DNA of 50,366 bases from Planctomycetota bacterium (GTDB taxonomy: Bacteria > Planctomycetota > Phycisphaerae > Phycisphaerales > SM1A02), in NCBI GenBank assembly GCA_003671055.1, contig QWPV01000012.1, positions 1 through 50,366 of the forward strand, read 5' to 3'. The translations under genes and the position numbers were made by a program. The notes below the pieces were generated by a model. It was not told the DNA's origin and did no database searches. It saw only the letters and a list, made by a program, of their open reading frames with translations. Of this stretch, positions 26,594 through 35,201 are shown piece by piece. Numbering within the stretch: position 1 is the stretch's first letter; every line of letters begins with the position of its first letter.

Positions 26594-29317
26594 TTAGTTC
26601 GCGACGACGACTGCCTCAAGCGCACGACTGCATCGCGCGTTGAGATCCTGAAGATGTGCGAGCGTGTAAGGATCGCAGTTTCCAGTGTTCGCCTTCTTCA
26701 ACATGGCATCGAGTTCACTGTTGACGCGGCGCAATTGCGACGACGCCAACTGACGAACCACGCGCGGCATTTCTGCGTTGCCCGTTGCGATCTTGCACAG
26801 TCGATCCGCAAGATCGGCTTGTGCATTGCGACGCCAGGTGGAAATCGCAGGCTTGCGAGCATCGGAGGAGCCCAAGTCGCCCTCGTCGATTTCAGTGAAC
26901 ACTGCGCGGCACAGTGTGTCGAGCACTTCTGGCACCGTGACCGCATCATCAGCGCCGCTCGCACGGAACTCGTTGTCGTAGACGCGAGCCATCGTGGAAG
27001 GATTCAGCACCAATGTCAACGCACCGTTCTGCAACGCTGCGATCGCATCATTGATCGCCCACGCAGAGTTTGAATTGAAGCTACCAACGTCGCCCCACTT
27101 CTCGAGCGACATCTTGTTCGCGATCTCAGGAGTCAGTCCGAACGCAGCATCGTTGAACGCATTCGCAATGATGAACTGCAATGCTGCACGCTGTGCTGCG
27201 ACATCGACTGGCTTCAATGGATCGCCCGTGTTGGCGTCGCCCTTCTTCACGCGGCTCACATGTGTGCCGCCAATCCAGGCCGCCATCATGTCGATCATCT
27301 GTCGTTGCTTTCCGAGCGTCTTGGAATATCCCTTGCGCGCGCGTTCCCAACTATCGCCATCCTTCACGTACTTCGTGATCAAACCCTCACGCAGCATTTT
27401 GATGAGCGCTATCTGCGAATTCGCGTACTCGAGTGGATTCTTCGAAAAGTCATAGCGACGCGCGAGTGGATCTGGTCCGAGCGTGTCTTCATCAGTGAGA
27501 TAGATGTGGGTTGGATCGCCGACGGTTGCGACAACCTTGGTTGGATCTTGAGTGGTGTACCCATACTCAATCGCCCACATGTCGTAGGGGCCGATGCCAA
27601 TCATCGTGTAGTCGCCTTGGACGTTGTCCTTGTCGACGTTGAAGTTGGTCGCCATGTAATCCATCACGCTACCTGCAAGAGCCTTGTTGCCCTTGAACTC
27701 AGCGCTGTTGATTTCATCGAGCGTGTAAACGCTTGAGCCCTTGAAGTTGTGACGAAGACCGAGCGTGTGCCCAACTTCGTGTGCAACAAGGTGCGCAACC
27801 TGCGGTCCAACGAACGACTCCGGAACACCGTCGAGCATTTCTGCCGCGGGTGTTGCGGGATCCGCGTTGAGACCAATGACGCCGAAACTTTCAAGCGCCA
27901 TGTTTGCCACAGCCATGTCCATCGCCATGCCGTGTGCTGCGAAGCACAATGGACTCGTGCACTTCTTTGGCTGCGAACTGAACCAACGCTGCACTTCGCG
28001 CAACTCTGGGCTTGCCGCGAGCGCTGGATCCTTGCGGCTATCCGCGGGATCAAGATCGCCTGCTGCAAATCGTGTCGCGCGCTCTTCGAGCACTGCTTGA
28101 CGAGCGCCGGGAGCGAGCAACTGAATGCGTGGATCCCACTCCGCATGGCGTTCAAGCCATGTGAGCGTGTCCGCAGAAAGACTTTGCGCCGTATCCATCG
28201 GCTTCTCTTCGTACCAGTTATAGAAGGCACGAATCCAGCCGTCGGTGAGCACGACGTCAGCATCGAGGATCTGGCCTGTGTTTGGATTGACGCGGCTTGG
28301 CCCGATGGCAGTCGACACGTCGTTGTTGAGCCAACGAATGAAGTTGAAGCGCACGTCCTCTGGATCCTTATCCATATGCGCGCCCGTCAACTCATCCTGC
28401 TGATAAACCTCGATCGCGTTGTCGATGCCGATCTTCTCAAATGCCTCGTTCCACTGCAGAATTCCATCGCGCACATATCGTCGGTAACGCACAGGTACCG
28501 TGTGCTCGACATAAAACACGATGGGTTCCTTCGGCGGCGACAACGACAACTTGGCTTCGCGCTTCTCAACATTCCAGCGATGGATGTAGCGCTGCATGTT
28601 GGTCTCGGTTCCATAGAGACCGAGATCCTTGAAGTCAGTGGTGAAGTATCCAACGCGGTCATCTGCAAGTCGTGGCTTGTAGCCAGGATTATCCGGGAGT
28701 TGGGAGATCGAATAGTGCAACGACTTGAATGTGCCGCCTTGATCGGGCGCTTCGACAGCGACTTCGAGATTCTGCGGGAACGACTTCAACTTCGACAACT
28801 TTGCAAGTCGTGGGTTGAGGCTGATACCCGCGAGTTGCTGCGACTGACCGATGAGCATCGCATCAAGATCGATCACTGGTTGACCATTGGGACCCATGCA
28901 CGCGATCGGCGCTTCGAGGATCACGTTGTCCGTGAAGATGCGGCGCACAGAATCTTTCGATGTTTGCTCGCCGGTTGAACGCACATCGAGCTGTGGCTCC
29001 ACGAGTGCGAGACGATTGCCAAACTGTCGAAAGAACGCGTAACGCGCGGGTCCTTGCAGACCGCTGAAGATCACGCCGCCTGATGGAGTTGCAGCGAGGA
29101 GGAATTTCATCTTCTCCCATCCACGCGGAAGCTCAGCGAGCGCTTGATCATCCTTCCGCTTGGCGTAGAGCGCGAAGAGTGACTGGCCATCTGGCGTTGT
29201 CACAACCTTTTCGAATTCCTTCGAGACGTCTTCCCACTTGGGAAGATCCTGTGCGAGCGACATGCTCGACACAAACATTGGGGCGAGTGCTAGAGCAACG
29301 ATGACGGAACGCTTCAT
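26594..29317 (-). CDS. Large secreted zinc metalloprotease (DUF5117/DUF4953 type)
   Basis: The 907-residue product has a signal peptide (about residues 1-22), a long N-terminal beta-rich region with DUF5117 character, and a metzincin-like catalytic domain. HEVGHTLGLRHNF, near residue 515, supplies three His ligands and the catalytic Glu; SVMDYMATNF about 40 residues on looks like the Met-turn. The C-terminal 250 residues are helical. Members of this family are large extracellular or periplasmic proteases common in Bacteroidetes and Planctomycetes. AGGAG before the ATG supports the start. It is transcribed alone, from a 286-base upstream gap to its own terminator. Confidence 0.9.
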   Translation of the reverse strand: MKRSVIVALALAPMFVSSMSLAQDLPKWEDVSKEFEKVVTTPDGQSLFALYAKRKDDQALAELPRGWEKMKFLLAATPSGGVIFSGLQGPARYAFFRQFGNRLALVEPQLDVRSTGEQTSKDSVRRIFTDNVILEAPIACMGPNGQPVIDLDAMLIGQSQQLAGISLNPRLAKLSKLKSFPQNLEVAVEAPDQGGTFKSLHYSISQLPDNPGYKPRLADDRVGYFTTDFKDLGLYGTETNMQRYIHRWNVEKREAKLSLSPPKEPIVFYVEHTVPVRYRRYVRDGILQWNEAFEKIGIDNAIEVYQQDELTGAHMDKDPEDVRFNFIRWLNNDVSTAIGPSRVNPNTGQILDADVVLTDGWIRAFYNWYEEKPMDTAQSLSADTLTWLERHAEWDPRIQLLAPGARQAVLEERATRFAAGDLDPADSRKDPALAASPELREVQRWFSSQPKKCTSPLCFAAHGMAMDMAVANMALESFGVIGLNADPATPAAEMLDGVPESFVGPQVAHLVAHEVGHTLGLRHNFKGSSVYTLDEINSAEFKGNKALAGSVMDYMATNFNVDKDNVQGDYTMIGIGPYDMWAIEYGYTTQDPTKVVATVGDPTHIYLTDEDTLGPDPLARRYDFSKNPLEYANSQIALIKMLREGLITKYVKDGDSWERARKGYSKTLGKQRQMIDMMAAWIGGTHVSRVKKGDANTGDPLKPVDVAAQRAALQFIIANAFNDAAFGLTPEIANKMSLEKWGDVGSFNSNSAWAINDAIAALQNGALTLVLNPSTMARVYDNEFRASGADDAVTVPEVLDTLCRAVFTEIDEGDLGSSDARKPAISTWRRNAQADLADRLCKIATGNAEMPRVVRQLASSQLRRVNSELDAMLKKANTGNCDPYTLAHLQDLNARCSRALEAVVVAN

Positions 29318-29531
29318 AGAAAATGGCTCCTACTTCGAAAGTGAACCCGCTCTTGACATGTTTGCAAGAGGACGGTTTTTGGCCAACACACGGACGGTGA
29401 ATGAGGAAATGTACCTCTGTCGGAGGGACAAAGTTCGCCAAACTCGAATGATGCGAGCGCGGCGACTCGCGCGGCATACCTCGACGATCGACAACCGTTG
29501 CCTGAGAACCACTCGCATGACGCAAAAAAGA

Positions 29532-29563
29532 CTGTGGCTGCCCCAAAGAAGAGGCAGCCACAG
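29532..29563 (-). terminator. Intrinsic terminator of the dockerin-tailed gene
   Basis: Perfect 11-base arms (29532-29542 and 29553-29563) pair around a 10-base loop. On the minus strand the hairpin is followed by TCTTTTTTG. It sits 40 bases after the stop of the 340-residue secreted protein gene. Confidence 0.88.
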
Positions 29564-29603
29564 CGAAGGTCAAATACATCGCGCGACTTGCGCTGCTCAC
29601 TGT

Positions 29604-30626
29604 TTAGGCGCAGGCGCCCCAAACATTGAGGAGAATCGCAAGGTCGGCTGCGTCGACGATGCCGTCGCCGTTGAGGTCGCCACCAGCGCTGCCATTCGAG
29701 TCCCATACGTTCAAGAGCGATGCGAGATCCGCGGCATCCACGAAGGTGTCGCCGTTGAGATCTGCTGGGCAAGGCGTTCCGCCGCCACCATTGGCGATCG
29801 TGATGAATTGATCGCCAGGAATGAAGTCGAAGTTCACTGCGCGTGGTTCACCGAGATTCGCTCCGCCACCGAGTCCAGCCAAGACTTGGTTGGAGAGGTA
29901 GTCGTGACCGCCACCGTTCACGAATGCGCAAACCTTGATGTCGCCTGAAACGTAACCAGGAATCTGCGAAAGTGGGATTGCGATTTCAACGCCGGTCGAA
30001 ACGCCAGCGCCATCGCCGACATCCGTGCCACCGATGACGCCGAGGATGTTGGAGTTGTTGATCGCTGCGCTGAACCCGATCTTCGTCACGATCGCACCAG
30101 CTAAACCCGAGCCCCCTGGTCCTGCATAGCCGCCCACGCCTGCACCCTTGGTTGGCATTGTCGCGAAGTTGATATAGCTCTCATACGCCGCGGAGCCTCC
30201 AACTCCACCAGTGAAGGAGAAGAAGAAATCAGCGGCAAACGCGGCATCAAACGTGAGTCCGTTGCCCGTGCCGTTGTCGCCCATGCGATTGATCGCGTTG
30301 AAGTCGACATCGACATTCGTGCCGAGAACGCGATTCTGTCCACCAGGAATTGCATCGATGAAGATGTCGAGCTTGTTAAAGTTCGATTCGAGGTTTCCCG
30401 CGAACATGAGGAAGAGCACGCCACCCTCGATCTTCGCGCGCACGGAGTCAATCTCCGAACCGTTCGCCAAGCCAATCGCGCCGAGATTCGAGTCGCCGAA
30501 TTGCGTCTGCGTGTTTTGCACGGCAAGCGGTGCACCGTAGGATTTTTCAGCAGAGCCGTCGACGACGGTGGCTCCGAACGCTGAACTAGCGAGAAGGGGA
30601 AGAGCAATAAACATCAATGGGCGCAT
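29604..30626 (-). CDS. Secreted protein with two dockerin-like EF-hand repeats
   Basis: The 340-residue product has a signal peptide (about residues 1-18) and a Gly/Asn/Ala-rich beta domain of about 260 residues that I do not recognise. The C-terminus has two calcium-loop repeats: ADLNGDTFVDAADLASLLNVW and DLNGDGIVDAADLAILLNVWG (shortened here: each has D-x-N-G-D-x-x-V-D-x-x-D-L). This tail recurs in Phycisphaerae secreted proteins and resembles type I dockerins; whether it binds a cohesin, sorts for export or anchors to the surface is unknown. AAAGG lies about 11 bases before the ATG. Confidence 0.82.
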   Translation of the reverse strand: MRPLMFIALPLLASSAFGATVVDGSAEKSYGAPLAVQNTQTQFGDSNLGAIGLANGSEIDSVRAKIEGGVLFLMFAGNLESNFNKLDIFIDAIPGGQNRVLGTNVDVDFNAINRMGDNGTGNGLTFDAAFAADFFFSFTGGVGGSAAYESYINFATMPTKGAGVGGYAGPGGSGLAGAIVTKIGFSAAINNSNILGVIGGTDVGDGAGVSTGVEIAIPLSQIPGYVSGDIKVCAFVNGGGHDYLSNQVLAGLGGGANLGEPRAVNFDFIPGDQFITIANGGGGTPCPADLNGDTFVDAADLASLLNVWDSNGSAGGDLNGDGIVDAADLAILLNVWGACA

Positions 30627-30664
30627 CTCTCAAGACCTTTTGTATATGTGGCGAACTACAAGTG

Positions 30665-30682
30665 CCTCGGGAAAACCCGAGG
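30665..30682 (-). promoter_or_regulatory. Hairpin in the 5' leader of the dockerin-tailed gene
   Basis: Arms CCTCGGG and CCCGAGG enclose an AAAA loop, 39 bases before the ATG as transcribed. It could stabilise the mRNA or be incidental; there is no T-run suited to attenuation directly after it. Confidence 0.35.
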
Positions 30683-30902
30683 AGGGAAAAATCAGTGTCT
30701 ACGCAGCAAAGCGGAGTGCGATAAACATAGTGCGTGCAATGGCACTTTGCGAACAAAATATGCGGGTTTTCAAGCATATTCTCACTATGAGGGCAAGCCC
30801 GAGAACCATCGGAGGTCGTTGCCGCAAAAGTGGTTCACGACGCTAGTGGCGCGTTGGCACTACGAACACCACCATGCTCGCCAAAGGATGAGCTTGAGTC
30901 GC

Positions 30903-30966
30903 ATCGCGGATCACCGCGATCATCCCCAGAGCGCCCTCGGCGCATGCGATGCAGAGCCGAGCTCGG
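30903..30966. repeat. Cluster of three short palindromes
   Basis: ATCGCGG-ATCA-CCGCGAT (30903-30920), GCGCC-CTC-GGCGC (30931-30943) and the perfect 10-base palindrome CCGAGCTCGG (30957-30966) lie in 64 bases, about 100 bases after the GH13 stop. No T-run follows. They may form a structured 3' end or be sites for a regulator. Confidence 0.4.
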
Positions 30967-31062
30967 ACGGATCATCACATCGGGTCCATGAAGGGTAATT
31001 TGTAGCTGGGGCGCCACACGCAGGACAGTGAAGTGGACGTGATGCAACGAGTCATCGTTTCG

Positions 31063-33120
31063 CTACCCCTGCCAGCCCCAAGCGCCGAGCACGAGGGCGA
31101 GGTCGCTTGCGTCGACTGTGCCGCTGTCGTTGACATCTGCGGCGGCGTTGCTGGTGCCCCATGCGTTGAGGACTGCGGCGAGATCTGCTGCGTCGATTGT
31201 TCCGCTGCCGTCCACATCGGCAGGATTGCCGACCGGTGGTGGATCACCTTGCGAGAGAATCACGCATGTGTACGCGCCGATGTTGAGCGTGCCGCTCGCA
31301 GCGAGACCATCCCAGGGACTGGAGTAACTCGCGTCGAGATCGAGGGTCGTGGTGTTTGCGAAGGAGCCGTCGTAGCCATTCCAATCGCTGTTGAAGCGCA
31401 CCTTCCAACGTCCATCGCGCGGAAATCCGATGCGATAGCCGTTGCGTGGAGTGGTCGACCAATTCATAACAACAATCGTGTCATCGCCAACGCCGCCATT
31501 CATCCAGCGGTGAGACGCGATCACTTTCAACGAATTGTTCACGTGATAGACATTGGTGTTCTGCCCAGTCAATCCGCGCGTGAGTCCACCCGTGTTCTTA
31601 CGAAGACCGATGAGCGCTTGATACATCGATCGAATGCCTGCGAATGTCGTGCGCTTACTCCAGTCGAGTGGATCCGTGTCGGCGAACCAACCGTCTTCGA
31701 GAAACTCTTGTCCCATGAAGAGCATCGGAATGCCAGGCGACGTCATCACGACAGCAGCACCGAGCGTCGAGCGCTTCTTCGAATACCAACTCGCGGCATT
31801 GCCTGGCCAAATTTGTTCGGGCACGCGTGACTGACCGTTCGCGACTTCGTCGTGACTCTCGGTGTAGATCACGCGCTGGAACGAATCCGCGTTGTACTGC
31901 GCGAGAATCGCACTCTTCACCGCGTTCATGTTGCGATCAGAATCGTTTGGGGTGATGAGATTGGATCGGATCGGGCTATAGAACTGCGCGTCCCATTGCG
32001 TATCGAAACCCGCGCCGCCCGCGCCGGTTGGCTTCGTGAGCCACGCGTTGTTGTCGAGGTCTTCGCAGATCGAGATCTTGTTCGGGGCAGTCGCGTTGAC
32101 TGAATCGTTCATCCACTGCAAGAGCGACCAACCCTCGGGAATGTCCGGTCCAAACTGATCCACTTTGCGGATGTACTTCGCGCCATCGATGCGATGCCCA
32201 TCGAGACGGAACTCATCGAGCCAATACATCACATTGTCTCGAATATACGAGCGCACTTCGTTACGACCGTAATCCGGACGCGTGTTGCCCCACGGCGTGT
32301 TTGCGCGGGAATCTTGGAAGAAATAGATGCCACCGAGGCCTTTGGTGCTCCACGCGTCGTACTGCCAAAGATCGAGATCATTGGGGCCGAGGTGATTGAA
32401 GACGAGGTCGGAAAGCACTGCAATTCCTCGAGCGTGCGCGGCGTCCACAAACTCTTTCAAGTCCGCAGGCGTCCCGTATGCAGACTCGATCGCGTAGGGA
32501 TACGAAGGGTTGTAGCCCCACGACACCGACTGAGGGAACTCGCAAAACGGCATCAATTCAATTGCGTTGATGCCGAGATCTTTCAAGTCATCAAGCTTCG
32601 CTTTCGCTTCATCGAAGTTCGCAGGAAGCACGCCGTCTGGCGTCTGCCCGAATGTCCCGAGATGCAATTCGTAGATGACGAGTTCATTCCAGTTCGCAAT
32701 CTGAAAGCCGTTGGTCTGCCAGTTGTACGCAGTGGGCAAGTACACAACGGAGTTGCCAACTGAGTTCGTCACTTGTCGTGCGCGCGCATCGTTCTTCCAC
32801 ACGGTGCTGCTTGCCGTCGTGATCACGAATTTGTACTGCGCGCCCGCGTAGACGTAGTTCACATCCGTGGACCAGTAGCCGTCGCCTTCGGCAGTCAGTG
32901 GATGGGTAGTCGAGTTCCACGCATTGAATGTTCCAGCAACGCGCACAGCGCTCGCGTTCGGAGCCCACACACGGAACGAGGTTCCTGCAGGCGGACCGAC
33001 ATACGGAATCGCGCCGATGCCTGGATGCGTGGAGATGCTGGCGAACGCAGGACCGCTCGCGCAAACGACGGCAAGCGAGAGAATGCGAAGCGCGCGTGAA
33101 ATGCGAGGAAGTGTGCGCAT
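31063..33120 (-). CDS. Secreted GH13 enzyme, branching-enzyme-like, dockerin tail
   Basis: The 685-residue product from ATG 33120 has a signal peptide (about residues 10-28), then a CBM48-type domain (about 45-115) and a GH13 barrel. Conserved regions are DLVFNH (238-243), DGHRIDGAKY with the nucleophile Asp312, ICEDL with the acid Glu354, and ESHDEV with His423-Asp424. WGYNPSYPYAIESAYGTP and the NHLGP context resemble branching enzymes and trehalohydrolases. The C-terminus has two dockerin-like calcium loops (DVDGSGTIDAADL, DVNDSGTVDASDL). Branching enzymes are normally cytoplasmic, so a signal peptide plus surface tail is unusual. An upstream extension to 33219 is open but lacks a signal peptide. 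Confidence 0.88.
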   Translation of the reverse strand: MRTLPRISRALRILSLAVVCASGPAFASISTHPGIGAIPYVGPPAGTSFRVWAPNASAVRVAGTFNAWNSTTHPLTAEGDGYWSTDVNYVYAGAQYKFVITTASSTVWKNDARARQVTNSVGNSVVYLPTAYNWQTNGFQIANWNELVIYELHLGTFGQTPDGVLPANFDEAKAKLDDLKDLGINAIELMPFCEFPQSVSWGYNPSYPYAIESAYGTPADLKEFVDAAHARGIAVLSDLVFNHLGPNDLDLWQYDAWSTKGLGGIYFFQDSRANTPWGNTRPDYGRNEVRSYIRDNVMYWLDEFRLDGHRIDGAKYIRKVDQFGPDIPEGWSLLQWMNDSVNATAPNKISICEDLDNNAWLTKPTGAGGAGFDTQWDAQFYSPIRSNLITPNDSDRNMNAVKSAILAQYNADSFQRVIYTESHDEVANGQSRVPEQIWPGNAASWYSKKRSTLGAAVVMTSPGIPMLFMGQEFLEDGWFADTDPLDWSKRTTFAGIRSMYQALIGLRKNTGGLTRGLTGQNTNVYHVNNSLKVIASHRWMNGGVGDDTIVVMNWSTTPRNGYRIGFPRDGRWKVRFNSDWNGYDGSFANTTTLDLDASYSSPWDGLAASGTLNIGAYTCVILSQGDPPPVGNPADVDGSGTIDAADLAAVLNAWGTSNAAADVNDSGTVDASDLALVLGAWGWQG

Positions 33121-33300
33121 AATGAGGATGGGCAGGCTCGGGGATCGACCGCTGCTCAAAGGTCGAAAGGTGTCTTTCGCGAACGGAACAATCCTACTCC
33201 CGTTCCGAGGGAATGCCACTCAAACTGCAATGGATTGGAGAACGCCTGCCACGGAATCTGCGCCGAGAACCCTTGCGCTGCCTTCGCTGCGAAGACCCGA

Positions 33301-33603
33301 TCACGCTCCCGATTCGAAGTTCGCGATGAATTTCCCGCGTACGACGCTGAAGATCACGCCGCCATTCTCGATCTCCACACCTGGCAAGAAATCTTCATCG
33401 AGACGACGAAGGATTTCTGGCAGATCGACATCGTTCAACGGCGCGTCGTCAAGCACGATCACCGTACCGACGACTTGACCGTTCGCGAGGTGATGAATAT
33501 CCACGGCGATTGCGTCGCGCCCGTCAACCTGTCCGAGCATGCGCTCTGACGATTGCGTGCGAAGCGTGCGAGTCCAACGAATGCTGTTGTTCGTGTCAGG
33601 CAT
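33301..33603 (-). CDS. Small protein of unknown function
   Basis: The 100-residue acidic product has no signal peptide or membrane segment. It reads as a compact beta-alpha domain (DAIAVDIHHLANGQVVGTVIV, then ILRRLDEDFLPGVE; each shown in part). I do not recognise a family. Its start overlaps the end of the DUF4236 gene by 8 bases, so the two are probably translated together. Confidence 0.6.
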   Translation of the reverse strand: MPDTNNSIRWTRTLRTQSSERMLGQVDGRDAIAVDIHHLANGQVVGTVIVLDDAPLNDVDLPEILRRLDEDFLPGVEIENGGVIFSVVRGKFIANFESGA

Positions 33604-33856
33604 AGTTCCACCTCAAGACTGATACGTAGCCAACTGCAAGTGCGAACAACACGAACGGCGCGACGAACATCATGCAACCCTTGCTCGATCGATAACCAAT
33701 GCCCGTTCCCGGAATTCCAAACGTCGAGTACTTGCGACCAGTCGCCGAGTTGCCCGTTCGAAATCCACGACCGCCGACCGACCAACCAATACCTGACTTC
33801 GATAAATTCAGCCGGAATGGGCCAAAGTTCGCAGACTTCCGAAACATGAATCCCAT
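33596..33856 (-). CDS. DUF4236-type small protein with C-terminal helix
   Basis: The 86-residue product from ATG 33856 begins MGFMFRKSANFGPFRLNLSK and continues SGIGWSVGGRG and IPGTGIGYRS, the usual DUF4236 pattern. A transmembrane helix (about residues 63-82) follows. Family function is unknown. A start at 33883 would add nine residues before the conserved MGF.FRKS. It lies 23 bases after the DUF1080 gene and overlaps the next gene. Confidence 0.75.
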   Translation of the reverse strand: MGFMFRKSANFGPFRLNLSKSGIGWSVGGRGFRTGNSATGRKYSTFGIPGTGIGYRSSKGCMMFVAPFVLFALAVGYVSVLRWNYA

Positions 33857-33879
33857 CGAGTTCTCCCTCTCTGTAAAAG

Positions 33880-34650
33880 TCAATCCGCAAGAGGGCGGAT
33901 CCAGATGTTGCGGAAGCGCAACGGATCGCCGTGATCCTGAATCGAGATTGGAAGCTTCGGAGCATGCGCGCTGTACTGCGCCTTCTGCATGTGCGCGGTT
34001 GCGCCCTTGATGATGCTGTGATTCTGCACGAGCACACCGTTGAAAAACACCGTCATGGCGCCCGCTTGTTCAAGGTCGCCACCTGCAGCAAACTTCGGCG
34101 CGGTGAAAATCACGTCGTACATGTTCCACTGTCCGTTGGGCTTGCATGCGTTCACGAGTGGTGGATACTGACCGTACATCGCGCCAGCCATTCCATCGAC
34201 GTAGGTCTTGTTTGGGTTCGAACCGAGCAACTGCAATTCGTAGCGACCCATGAAGAAGATGCCGCTGTTGCAACCTTGTTGACCTTCACACTTGCATGTC
34301 TCAGGAACCATCCACTCGATATGGAGTTGGCATGAGCCGAAGGATTCCTTCGTCTGCACGTTGCCTGATCCACTCGTGATGCAGAGTTCGCCGTTCTCAG
34401 CGATCCACTTGCATGCATCGCTACCGGAGAGGAACGCAGAAGTATCCGTTCCACCAAAGAGCACCGTCGCATCGCTCGGGGCTGCACAGCAAGATGCAAC
34501 TGAAACCATTGCTGGCTGCGGACGATTGCGGTCATGCACTTCCCACTCTTGCGTCGCTGCCTGCGGCGGAGCGAAAGCGAGCAATCCAACGCCGACAAGG
34601 GTGATTGGAGCGACGAGGCAGATGGTGGTACCGAGTGGGCAAAGGCGCAT
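33880..34650 (-). CDS. Exported DUF1080 (3-keto-disaccharide hydrolase-like) protein
   Basis: The 256-residue product starts at ATG 34650, eight bases after AAGGA. It has an N-terminal hydrophobic signal (about residues 8-29), then a LamG/concanavalin-like DUF1080 domain: VLFGGTDTSAFLSG, LHIEWMVPE, NSGIFFMGRYELQLL, WNMYDVIFTAP and PISIQDHGDPLRFRNIWIRP. The domain was later associated with 3-ketoglucoside hydrolysis, but many members are uncharacterised. A Cys-rich patch (CKCEGQQGC) in the domain is a local oddity. DUF1080 proteins are strongly expanded in planctomycetes. Confidence 0.88.
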   Translation of the reverse strand: MRLCPLGTTICLVAPITLVGVGLLAFAPPQAATQEWEVHDRNRPQPAMVSVASCCAAPSDATVLFGGTDTSAFLSGSDACKWIAENGELCITSGSGNVQTKESFGSCQLHIEWMVPETCKCEGQQGCNSGIFFMGRYELQLLGSNPNKTYVDGMAGAMYGQYPPLVNACKPNGQWNMYDVIFTAPKFAAGGDLEQAGAMTVFFNGVLVQNHSIIKGATAHMQKAQYSAHAPKLPISIQDHGDPLRFRNIWIRPLAD

Positions 34651-34759
34651 GAGGTGAATCCTTGTTGTTGAACGCCGCATACAAGTGCGGTGCTGCATTA
34701 TGCTCTTCAAGCACGACCTTGTGATGCGGTGCGTTGAAGAATCCTCTGAATGATCCCCT

Positions 34760-34781
34760 GATCACCATGATCACCATGATC
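34760..34781 (+). repeat. Tandem GATCACCAT repeat at the thioesterase start
   Basis: GATCACCAT occurs at 34760-34768 and 34769-34777, followed by GATC. Each unit supplies an ATG across its junction, so unit loss or gain shifts the start by three codons without changing frame. Confidence 0.5.
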
Positions 34782-35201
34782 CCTAAGCCCCCTCTCCATA
34801 CCCACGAACTCCTCCTCAACCTCCACATGGTGGATGCAAGCGGCACAATCTTCGTGGGACGGGCGTTTGAAGTCGCGCACGCGTGCCTCGCTGAGTTCCT
34901 CGCAGCCGCGAATCTTGGGCTTGACCGCATGATCCGCGGCGAAATCGAGGTCGCACCGATCGTGCACGCGAGATGTGATTTTCGCGCCCCCACCCGCGTG
35001 GGTGAGCGTCTTGTCGTTGAGCTGCGCTGCGAAAAAATCGGCGACACGAGTTTCACGCTGGAGTTTCGCGCTTGCGTCAACGGCGAGATTCGCTTCATCG
35101 TCTCGCAAGTGCATGTCGTGATCGACGCAGCGACCAAGCAGCCTGTCAGTGTGCCCATTGCGATTCAGCAAGCGCTTGCATCGCCGCACGCGAAGGCTTG
35201 A
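34767..35201 (+). CDS. menI: Hot-dog fold thioesterase, probable DHNA-CoA hydrolase
   Basis: The 144-residue product is a 4HBT/hot-dog thioesterase: VGRAFEVAHACLAEFLAAAN, then ARCDFRAPTRVGERLVVEL. In the menaquinone pathway MenI releases 1,4-dihydroxy-2-naphthoate from CoA; that substrate is inferred from position, since the gene faces the men operon and nothing specific proves it. Two ATG codons (34767 and 34776) lie in a 9-base tandem repeat, and 34776 is equally possible. Its last 56 bases overlap the 3' end of menE on the opposite strand. Confidence 0.75.
   Translation: MITMIPKPPLHTHELLLNLHMVDASGTIFVGRAFEVAHACLAEFLAAANLGLDRMIRGEIEVAPIVHARCDFRAPTRVGERLVVELRCEKIGDTSFTLEFRACVNGEIRFIVSQVHVVIDAATKQPVSVPIAIQQALASPHAKA

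Larger units (their letters stand above)
30627..31062. other. Gene-free region with short hairpins
   Basis: This 436-base gap separates two minus-strand genes. It should hold the promoter of the dockerin-tailed gene (near 30640-30800) and the 3' end of the GH13 transcript (near 31062). I see only short inverted repeats, listed separately, and no convincing open frame or known riboswitch. Confidence 0.5.

Noticed and set aside
30648-30998. Plus-strand open frame of 116 codons in the gene-free gap
   Set aside because: Basic, His/Arg-rich composition, no start signal, and it crosses the hairpins; looks like chance.
33213-33329. Plus-strand 38-codon frame with a CLRC motif
   Set aside because: Too short to support; the purine tract is too close to the ATG, and it runs into the opposite-strand gene.
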